Below, piece by piece: positions 57,701 to 64,000 of a stretch of DNA of 64,000 nucleotides; positions within the stretch are counted from its first letter, which is position 1, and every line of letters begins with the position of its first letter. A program made the translations under genes and the position numbers. Source of the DNA: Desulfotalea sp. (GTDB taxonomy: Bacteria; Desulfobacterota; Desulfobulbia; Desulfobulbales; Desulfocapsaceae); assembly GCA_002733995.1 (NCBI GenBank), contig NVXR01000034.1, forward strand, positions 110,708 through 174,707, in the 5' to 3' direction. The notes under the pieces were generated by a model that made no database searches, was not told the DNA's origin, and saw nothing but the letters and a program-made list of their open reading frames with translations.

Positions 57701-57910
57701 CGTCCAATCTTTATGAGTGCGACAACCAGTGTGCTTGCGATGACTCCGCTTGTTGTCTCCACGGGCTCCGGTAGTGAACTATACCGTGGTCTTGGATCTA
57801 TTTTACTCGGCGGATTGACTGTTTCTACAATATTTACCCTGTTTGTAATTCCGGCGCTTCTCGCCTTTGTAATCCGATATGAAAGGAGTCGAACTGATGA
57901 AGTTATTTAA
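54797..57910 (+). CDS. RND-family efflux pump inner-membrane protein
   Basis: This is 1037 residues, full length for AcrB/MdtB-type pumps. The first helix is followed by PDVETPQITVKTVWGGA; TM4 carries AVGMLVDNSIVVLENI with the proton-relay aspartate; the duplicate half repeats the fold after about residue 525. It exports amphipathic drugs or other compounds, powered by protons. The substrate is not readable; the local MarR suggests an inducing xenobiotic or phenolic compound. Confidence 0.95.
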   Translation: MDIIKYSLEKPVSVAVAVILLVTFGVIGLMQLPIQLTPDVETPQITVKTVWGGATPFEIEKEIIEKQEESLKGLQGLIKMESSSYNSFGEVTLSFALETEVSDALLRVSNKLNEVSNYPDNADKPIIEAAGANSSPIIWMVVQPKEGNNEDITHFMTFFENNIRQNFERIKGVGSMFVFGGTEDELHITLDMEKMAQNKVSINQLIGVVVDSNHTTSAGVLGIGRKNYRIRTIGQFQNAEDALGVVIYDDGLKRVYLRDVATVTKGYQKESTAVLHNGQQILVVGLRKETGTNVLKMSDAVEAEINRLNDGIMGENGLHIELVYDQRGYIKTSIDLVKKNVLIGSLLAVIVLLSFLRSVRTTFATAVAIPISVIGTFMFLWVTGRNLNVVSLAGISFAVGMLVDNSIVVLENIDRHRQMGKSAYDAAYIGAKEVWGAVFASTATTVAVFLPVIFMQEEAGQLFRDIAIAITFSIVISLLVSISVIPTLINQLYKNSTEKAKNSLQKSYVGPLLVAFIMRISDFCLKNVFTRIFTVVLATSLSVMVIYVLKPPAEYLPQGNRNLILNILIPPPGYSVDKLKEIGEGIYNESLPYFKEDNKDGFPQLKQMFFVGADRFTLFGATSTHETRAAELIPLFSRIMNSIPGIFGVSIQAGIFEHGLGEGRTVEVNISGKDIDTIAAAAMTLYGGIGQKIQGAQIRPIPSLETSYPEILVIPNKQKLAANGLTEKDLGVYVDILMDGRRIGDFSPAGLKKIDMVVKGSDTEFTSPESILDATIVNKYGDLIKVGDIASLKYSQSMPQINHLERRRTITLQVTPPLSLPLQSAIEAIEDDLVAPLRASGKLDGVIVTIGGNADKLVETGQALQTNLLLALLITYLLLSALFENFFYPLIILFTVPLAAAGGFVGLLAVNTFIIRQGFDVLAMLGFIILIGTVVNNAILIVHQSLNNVRYNGLEGLDAISDAVKTRIRPIFMSATTSVLAMTPLVVSTGSGSELYRGLGSILLGGLTVSTIFTLFVIPALLAFVIRYERSRTDEVI

Positions 57911-59153
57911 TGTTTTTGTTTTTATCCTATTGTTGTTTTTTAGTTCTTCTGCGTTGGCCGTCAGTCTGGGGGAGATGCAGGAGATGGCCCTTGGCAACAG
58001 ACAGGTTGTCCAACAGTATGTTACCAGTCTAGAGAAAAGTGTTGAGGATATTTCTTTGGCCAGAGCGCCATATTACCCCTCTGTTGATGTGGGATATATC
58101 GTCAATTCACTTGATGAAGCGAGTAGTGTTGAAGAACAAGAAAACTCAACTATTCAAGGGCGTGTGAGCTTTAACCTCTTTGCGGGTTTTCGCGACAAGT
58201 ATAATGTAGAATCTGCCCAACTGCTAAAGGTTGTTCAAGAATACAGTCTACAAGGCATAAGGCAGGATCTGCAGTTGAGCGTCGCACTTGCCTACCTCTC
58301 CGTATATGAACGACTTGCAAACAAGAAGGTTGCTCTGTCAGCCTTTGAGACACTTGGCAAGGTGTACAGTGATGGAGACAGTCGCTTTAAGGTTGGTTTG
58401 ATTGGTAAAAATGAACTTCTGAAGTTTCGAGTGGATTATGATAATGCGGATATCACTTTAAAAGCGGCTGAAGCGGGTTTGAAAAAAAGTATCAATGTTT
58501 TGTCTCGTCAGGTTGGTAGTCGAATCGCTTTTGCTGATCTCGATTATGCTGAATTTAAAGAATTGCCACCGCTCATGGATAAAAAGGCGTATACGCAAGC
58601 CATGCTTGAGACAAGAAGCGAGATTAAAGCGCTTGAGACTCTGGTTGGGGTGAGTGACGCCCAAGTTAAGAGTAAGAAAAGTGGTTACTATCCCAAGGTT
58701 GATTTTGTGGGAAGTTACACGTTCTATGACGATGATTATATCAGCGGCTCTGGTCAATATGATGATGATGAGCTCCGCGCCCAGCTGGTTCTTTCTATGA
58801 ATCTGTTTAGTGGTTTTGCCACCGATTCAAATGTTACCAAGGCAAAGCTGTCTGCGCGTTCTGGACGGTACGAACTTACAGAATTAAAAGATAGTTTTAG
58901 TAACGATCTGGATAACCTTTTTATCGATTTCGAAGTAAGCCTTGATAATGTGAATGTGGCCACTCGGTCCATTGAGCAGGCCGAGGAAAACCTTCGTATT
59001 ACTCAGTTGAAGTATGACGAAGGCTTGCAGCGGGAATCTGATTTGTTAGATGCTATTACCAGTCTTTCAAGAGCACAATATAACTATGTTACTGTGTTGC
59101 GGACAGCATTTTCCAACAACTTTCAGATTATCAGGATGGTCGATGGTTTCTAG
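57897..59153 (+). CDS. TolC-family outer-membrane efflux protein
   Basis: This is 418 residues from ATG 57897, with AAAGGAG 10 nt upstream, overlapping the pump gene by 14 nt. A signal peptide (MKLFNVFVFILLLFFSSSALA) is followed by two OEP repeats of long helices. LNLFSGFATDSNV and FNLFAGFRDKYNVES are the paired beta-strand/helix turns typical of TolC proteins. It forms the outer-membrane channel of the tripartite pump. Confidence 0.93.
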   Translation: MKLFNVFVFILLLFFSSSALAVSLGEMQEMALGNRQVVQQYVTSLEKSVEDISLARAPYYPSVDVGYIVNSLDEASSVEEQENSTIQGRVSFNLFAGFRDKYNVESAQLLKVVQEYSLQGIRQDLQLSVALAYLSVYERLANKKVALSAFETLGKVYSDGDSRFKVGLIGKNELLKFRVDYDNADITLKAAEAGLKKSINVLSRQVGSRIAFADLDYAEFKELPPLMDKKAYTQAMLETRSEIKALETLVGVSDAQVKSKKSGYYPKVDFVGSYTFYDDDYISGSGQYDDDELRAQLVLSMNLFSGFATDSNVTKAKLSARSGRYELTELKDSFSNDLDNLFIDFEVSLDNVNVATRSIEQAEENLRITQLKYDEGLQRESDLLDAITSLSRAQYNYVTVLRTAFSNNFQIIRMVDGF

Positions 59154-59198
59154 TTGCTGCTTGTAGACTCTACAAGTCGAGATTGTTTAAGTATTCCC

Positions 59199-59246
59199 TT
59201 GCCCCATGAACGCCATCTGTCGGTGGCCATGGGGCAAAGTTTTTTT
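59199..59246 (+). terminator. Rho-independent terminator of the efflux operon
   Basis: A 10-bp stem TTGCCCCATG (59199-59208)/CATGGGGCAA (59228-59237) is followed by AGTTTTTTT, 45 nt after the tolC stop. Confidence 0.92.
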
Positions 59247-60242
59247 GCCACTTGGTTGTCCGATTTGCCATCATGGGCTTTGCTGTGGTATTTCTACATA
59301 TTGTTAGTACACAACCGTTGCCAATGCTTTTCAGGCATATTAAAGACTACGCCCCACACACAATCAGGTCAGTTCTTGAGTTGATCATCTAAAGATTTTC
59401 TGGCACGACTTACGTCAGATGAGCTTATCGCCAAAGCAAAAATTTTATCGTAATTACAGCATCGTCTCGTGTCGACACGCCCTGTATGTTTCTCTCTCGG
59501 CTAGTATAACTGTTTACGCAACGCTGGATATGAACCCAAAAGTAAATAAGATTATAAAGGTTATTTAGGAACAACTCCTAAGGTAAATTGGTTTTGTTCT
59601 GTGTGGCAGGTCATTGTTGTATCCTTTAGGGTTGAGTTGACTCTTTGGGATCAGAAAAATTAAGCCGTGGCCTGCTTTCAACAATGCCGAAATTCAATTT
59701 ACAGAAACAATATTACACTACAAAAAAATATTTGATCTGCAAAACCATCTCCTTTTTTTTTCAATCGTGTTATTTCCTATCAAGAAATGTTGATTCAATA
59801 AACAGGCTACTATGAGTAGAAGCAGATATCTTTTTCAGTCAAGAAAACCGGTATGAGCAGGAGTGGCCTTTTCTCAATTTAATGATGTTGAGAAAATAAA
59901 AACCGTACAGATTCAATTCGGAAAAAACGACTATCTTATGCCCAGATTGTGGGAAATAACAGATACCCATGAGACTCAGGAAATTGGTTGAGTTCATGGG
60001 GGATTCGATTTTTTTTGTAACATGTGATTTGAATCACATGAAGAGAAATACAAATATGGTTTACTGGCGTTTGTTAGGCATTGTGTCAGGAAAATGCATT
60101 ATTCACCCCCTATACTCATCTTTCGTAGTTGTAACTCAGCTCTAATGTAAAGTTCAAATGACTGTATGTTGATTACATTATTATGAGCAAATAAATTATC
60201 AATCTGTCTTTAACCAAATCATAAACAGCCAGGGTTATAGTC
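59247..60242. other. Long AT-rich spacer upstream of the YD/RHS locus
   Basis: Nearly 1 kb without a supported gene, more AT-rich than the flanking genes and containing the CRP-type site at 60021-60040. It is probably the regulatory region of the following gene. Confidence 0.55.
60021..60040. promoter_or_regulatory. CRP-type operator
   Basis: CATGTGATTTGAATCACATG contains TGTGA-N6-TCACA, the exact CRP consensus, inside a longer symmetric dyad. It lies about 200 nt before the YD/TSP3 gene and may activate it. FNR/CRP superfamily members other than CRP could also bind. Confidence 0.65.
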
Positions 60243-61718
60243 ATGAAAAATTATTATTCCTTTATTTTATTTCTTTCATTGTTCTTCTTACCGCAAGCTA
60301 TATTTGGTGGCACGATTTCATATCATTATGACGATTTAGGCAGGTTAAATAACGTTGCCTACAGTAGTGGCAGAAAAACCACTTACTCTTATGACCTGGT
60401 CGGGAACAGGTTAAGTAAGGATCATAATGAAGCACTGGCTACTGACTATGAAAATGGTGAAAATAAGTATGGATATGCTTCGGGTGGTTATGTTGCCGGA
60501 TGGGATGTTTATGATAACAATCCTGCTGGGGCCGCTATAACCGCAATTATTGATCCGTCCAGAGGCAGTCGGGTTGTTGAGCTTTCCGGCACAGGTACAG
60601 ACAACGGCTACAGGCTGCGAAATCCTGATGGTAGCTGGTGGAATAATGACGTTCACAAGGTCATTGAATGGTCAATGAATTATTCAGAAAATTTTATAAT
60701 CTATATTGCTGTTCAGACCAGTGAAGGCTTCCGCTATATCTATTACACCGCAGCTGATTATGACAATCTGGGTGACGACACATATATCCATCATGGCCTT
60801 GGCTCTGACATAAAGGATGGCGACTGGCATACCATTATCCGTGATCTGGAATATGATTTACATGACGCTCAGCCTGGCAATAACCTGGTGTCTGTTCTCG
60901 GTTTTCTGATTCGTGGTTCAGGTCGTGTGGATGATATCAGGACGTTATCGGCTGTTCCGGCCGATCAGGACAGTGATAATGACGGTGTCACTGATATTGA
61001 CGAAATTACTATCTACGGCACATTACCGTACAATGCAGATACTGATAATGATGGCATCTATGACGGTGATGAGCTTGCATACTGGGGGACAGCCTGGAGT
61101 GATGATATCGACGGTGATACCATTATCAATCTTCTGGATACCGATTCCGATAATGACGGTATTTCCGATGGTGACGAAATTGAGCAGGGAACAGACCCAG
61201 GTGATGCAGGTTCTGTAAGCGCAACTCTCAATTATGAAGATGCCGAAGATGGCAATGTCAGCGGTTGGACTGTTTATGATAACGATCCCGCAGGAGCTGT
61301 AATAAATAATATCGCTGCCCCCGAGCATGGTGGGCAAGTGATTGAGTTTACCGGTACAGGAACAGATAACGGATACAGGCTGCGAAACCCTGACGGGAGC
61401 TGGTGGAACAACGGTGCGCATAAGACCATTGAATGGTCGATGAATTATGCAGAAAATCTAATAATCTATATTGCTGTCCAGACCAGTGAAGGCTTCCGCT
61501 ATATCTATTACACCGCAGCTGATTATGACAATCTGGGCGACGACACGTATATCCATCATGGCCTTGGCTCTGCCATAAAGGATGGCGACTGGCATACCAT
61601 TATCCGTGATCTGGAATATGATTTACATGACGCTCAGCCTGGCAATAACTTGGTGTCTGTTCTCGGTTTTCTGATCCGTGGTTCAGGTCGTGTGGATGAT
61701 ATCAGGACGTTGAAATAG
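60243..61718 (+). CDS. Secreted YD-repeat / calcium-repeat protein with duplicated domain
   Basis: This is 491 residues with a signal peptide (cut after about IFGG). Directly after it come two YD repeats (YHYDDLGRLNNVAYSSGRKT and TYSYDLVGNRLSKD), of the kind usually found at the C-terminal end of RHS cores. A domain of about 165 residues occurs twice (about 69-235 and 330-490), nearly identical in protein and DNA; each copy has NGYRLRNPDGSWWNN, EWSMNY, GFRYIYYTAADYDNLG and GFLIRGSGRVDDIRTL. Between them lie Asp-rich thrombospondin type 3-like calcium repeats (DQDSDNDGVTD, DTDNDGIYDGDE). The domain is familiar from marine surface proteins but has no function known to me. The next gene is an RHS protein. 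Confidence 0.8.
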   Translation: MKNYYSFILFLSLFFLPQAIFGGTISYHYDDLGRLNNVAYSSGRKTTYSYDLVGNRLSKDHNEALATDYENGENKYGYASGGYVAGWDVYDNNPAGAAITAIIDPSRGSRVVELSGTGTDNGYRLRNPDGSWWNNDVHKVIEWSMNYSENFIIYIAVQTSEGFRYIYYTAADYDNLGDDTYIHHGLGSDIKDGDWHTIIRDLEYDLHDAQPGNNLVSVLGFLIRGSGRVDDIRTLSAVPADQDSDNDGVTDIDEITIYGTLPYNADTDNDGIYDGDELAYWGTAWSDDIDGDTIINLLDTDSDNDGISDGDEIEQGTDPGDAGSVSATLNYEDAEDGNVSGWTVYDNDPAGAVINNIAAPEHGGQVIEFTGTGTDNGYRLRNPDGSWWNNGAHKTIEWSMNYAENLIIYIAVQTSEGFRYIYYTAADYDNLGDDTYIHHGLGSAIKDGDWHTIIRDLEYDLHDAQPGNNLVSVLGFLIRGSGRVDDIRTLK

Positions 61719-61835
61719 AGATGCTGTATTCATAAATACTATAATCCATACAAATGAATTACATCCCAACAGGGAGTAGCCCCCGTGTTGCTGTAAAGTC
61801 TTGCATGGGGATGAGTTTACAAGGAGAAGTAGATT

Positions 61836-64000
61836 ATGTCCCAGACAAAAATACATATATCCAGATTATCTCAACTTTTTCATCTGCAACCTTGTGTTTC
61901 AAATCTCCTAGGGAAACTAAGCCTTAGTCTGCCAGGCGCATGGGTCTCTATTGTCTGCAGTGTGTTTTTCCTGCTGGTTCCTGTCGCTTCATACGGAGAA
62001 TACTACTGGGAAGATGGCTTTATGCATGAGCACTGGGAGAGTTATCAGGAGGCCTGTAATAGCGGCGAAATTTCTGCGCGGGTACAATACCTGGATACAT
62101 ATTACTCGCAGGATGCTCCCCATTATTCCCAGGGGGGGCCTACTCTTGAAACCCCTGTCAAATCATATTGCGGCTGGTCCATTCACCATTATAAGTATAT
62201 TCCCGGATATGGTTACTATCTGGTAACGGATACCTATGGCTCATTTTATCACTATCTGGAAGGCCCTGAACTGGGTTGTGAAGGTAATAAAAGGCCATCA
62301 ACTATACTGGGAAATACGACAGATGGCATTGATGTTTTTACCGGCAACAAATGCAATAAGGACACGGATTTTTCTATCGCCGGCAACATGGGACTTACGC
62401 TTACCAGGAGCTACAACAGCCTGGCTTTGGCAGTAGGGACGGGGCGTCTCGGCAAGGGCTGGCTTCACAGTTTCGAACAAAAGATTGAGGTGAATGACGA
62501 GTATCAAGTACGTCTGCAGAAAAAGAGCGGCAGACACCTGCATTTTGCGTTGATCGATGGGAAGTGGGAGAGTGCTTCGGATATAAACGCCAGTATTATA
62601 AAAGAAGACCATAACGAATGGCTGTATACCGGCAGCGATGAACAACAAATTCATTTTAACACCGACGGTCTGCCGGATTGGCAAGAAAATCCCGCCGGGT
62701 ACCGGCTTGAAATGGAATATGAAGACAACGGCGAAGGTGAGAAAACGCAACTGAAATATGTGAGAGACAATCTTGGTCAGACACTTGAATTCAGCTATGG
62801 GGAAAATGGTTTTGTCGCACAGATACAGCATGTGGAAAGTGGTCGGGTGTGGCAGTATCAGCAGGATGATCATGAACGTTTGATTGCAGTTACTTTCCCT
62901 GATGGCAGCTCCAGACAATACCATTATACGAACACCAACTTCCCGACTGCGCTGATGGGTATTAGCGATCACAAAGATGGGGTTTCCTCCATTTACGCCT
63001 ACTATTACTACGACGAAAATGGCCGAGCCCAAGCAACTGAGCATGCGGATACTATAAATCGGCGTGATATCGATATAGCCAGCAATGGTGTGGATTTTCC
63101 AGAAGTAACAAACAGCCTCGGGCAGGTTCTGTCTTATATTGGCGATGTTGATTCAGGAATAACCAAAGTTACTTACCTGGTTCAGCAGGATGAGGCAGAC
63201 ACTTCACACTTCGAGTACACAGGTGATAATCAGCTAAGTAAGCTGACCCGCAACGGGCATATAACGACATACGGCAATTACAATACCAATAATAACCCAG
63301 GTATTATCGTTGAGGCTGCCGACACCCCCCAGGCCAGGCAAACCAGTTATGTCTACGATGGACGATTTTTTAATAAAATAACCGGAATTACTGAGCCGTC
63401 TGTCTCTACCGGGGCGAATAAAACCACTGCAATGGTCTACTCAGACCAGGGTAAGCTGATAAACGTAACCATTAATGGCTTTAAGCCTGACGGCACTGCG
63501 GTCAGCAGTTCCACAAGCTATGAATACGACGGGCCGCTGTCTCAGCTTAGTCGTATTGACGGACCACGTAATGATGTCAATGATTTTACCTGGTTTCGCT
63601 ACTATCCCCTGTCAGCAGCGATCTCCAAGCGAGGCCGTCTGCGGGAGGTTAAAGATGCCAGTAGAACACTGATCCGTGCCAATATTCAATATAACGTTAC
63701 CGGCAGGATAGTAAGCGAAGACAGGCCTGACGGTCTATCATTATCTTACACCTATTATCCCAATAATGATCGCCGGAAAACTCAAACCGCCAAAGGTAAT
63801 GGCATGAGTAGAACCAGTCGCTTTACCTATCTTGCCACCGGCGAAATCAAAACCGTGACTCGACTATATGGCACCGCGGCAGCACGAACCGAGACCTATA
63901 CCTACGACAGTGGCCGCCGCCTAACCCGTATCACCGACCATAAAGGCAACTCTATCAGGTATATATTAAATACTGAAGGAGAACGGACACGAGTAGAATA
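61836..64000 (+). CDS. RHS/YD-repeat protein with DUF6531-like head, 3' partial
   Basis: The frame is open from ATG 61836 (AAGGAGAAG upstream) to the window end, at least 721 residues with no stop. A hydrophobic segment at about 38-52 (SIVCSVFFLLVPVASYG) is a signal peptide or anchor. Near residue 165, TDGIDVFTGNKCNKDTDFSI followed by LTLTRSYNSL and GRLGKGWLHSFEQ matches the DUF6531 head of RHS proteins. YD repeats follow from about residue 270 (LEFSYGENG, SYVYDGRF, YTYDSGRRLTRITDHKGN) and continue to the edge. RHS proteins form large shells that carry a C-terminal toxin or adhesin domain, here outside the window. The upstream YD gene may be a partner. Confidence 0.85.
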   Translation, partial: MSQTKIHISRLSQLFHLQPCVSNLLGKLSLSLPGAWVSIVCSVFFLLVPVASYGEYYWEDGFMHEHWESYQEACNSGEISARVQYLDTYYSQDAPHYSQGGPTLETPVKSYCGWSIHHYKYIPGYGYYLVTDTYGSFYHYLEGPELGCEGNKRPSTILGNTTDGIDVFTGNKCNKDTDFSIAGNMGLTLTRSYNSLALAVGTGRLGKGWLHSFEQKIEVNDEYQVRLQKKSGRHLHFALIDGKWESASDINASIIKEDHNEWLYTGSDEQQIHFNTDGLPDWQENPAGYRLEMEYEDNGEGEKTQLKYVRDNLGQTLEFSYGENGFVAQIQHVESGRVWQYQQDDHERLIAVTFPDGSSRQYHYTNTNFPTALMGISDHKDGVSSIYAYYYYDENGRAQATEHADTINRRDIDIASNGVDFPEVTNSLGQVLSYIGDVDSGITKVTYLVQQDEADTSHFEYTGDNQLSKLTRNGHITTYGNYNTNNNPGIIVEAADTPQARQTSYVYDGRFFNKITGITEPSVSTGANKTTAMVYSDQGKLINVTINGFKPDGTAVSSSTSYEYDGPLSQLSRIDGPRNDVNDFTWFRYYPLSAAISKRGRLREVKDASRTLIRANIQYNVTGRIVSEDRPDGLSLSYTYYPNNDRRKTQTAKGNGMSRTSRFTYLATGEIKTVTRLYGTAAARTETYTYDSGRRLTRITDHKGNSIRYILNTEGERTRVE

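Noticed and set aside
61951..62436. Two short ORFs inside the RHS gene
   Set aside because: They are out-of-frame shadows of the open RHS frame that starts at 61836 and runs off the window.

Overview
The window looks like chromosome from an anaerobic, sulfate-reducing-type Desulfobacterota, most likely the Desulfobulbales (Desulfotalea-like). The signs are a cytoplasmic HdrA-MvhDGA hydrogenase/heterodisulfide-reductase cluster rich in in-frame UGA (selenocysteine) codons, a Na+-NQR operon, an alpha/beta-fused acetyl-CoA carboxylase, a selenium-type molybdenum hydroxylase locus and moderate GC. The assignment is an inference from gene content; no rRNA, tRNA, CRISPR array, prophage or insertion sequence was seen.

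Positions 1-9046 (+) carry a hydrogen/electron-bifurcation island: a DsrK/HdrD-like CCG protein (5' end outside the window), HdrA, MvhD, MvhG, MvhA, a small CxxC protein, a divergent HypD and a HypA lacking its zinc domain. The CCG protein, HdrA, MvhD and MvhA are each interrupted by one UGA exactly where the family has a metal-binding cysteine. Each UGA is followed 16-22 nt later by a small hairpin with a G-rich apical loop, so I annotate four full-length selenoproteins instead of eight fragments. H2 oxidised at the Ni-Fe-Se site of MvhA would pass through MvhG and MvhD to the flavin of HdrA, which would split electrons between ferredoxin and the CCG protein.

Positions 9376-10386 hold a MauE/DoxX membrane protein and an exported rhodanese. 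Positions 11075-16966 hold glutamate synthase (gltB-gltD). Positions 17278-22355 hold a three-subunit xanthine-dehydrogenase-type molybdenum hydroxylase with YqeC and XdhC accessory proteins. YqeC is the marker for a labile-selenium cofactor, so the window shows two different biological uses of selenium.

Positions 22655-38557 (- strand) hold a CLC chloride transporter, aroC, an EamA exporter with sthA, an ABC importer lacking its binding protein, an HDOD-GGDEF signalling protein, and accC with an accA-accD fusion. Positions 39149-43009 (+) hold corC-lnt-prfB; prfB has the classical programmed +1 frameshift. Positions 43096-44740 (-) hold lrp-ald. Positions 45246-51474 (-) hold nqrABCDEF followed by a small Cys-rich membrane protein that may do the job of NqrM.

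Positions 52192-64000 (+) hold an AhpD-like protein, a marR-RND-tolC efflux operon, a long spacer with a perfect CRP-type operator, and an accessory locus of two YD/RHS-type surface proteins. The first is a chimera of YD repeats, a duplicated domain and calcium-binding repeats; the second runs off the end of the window.
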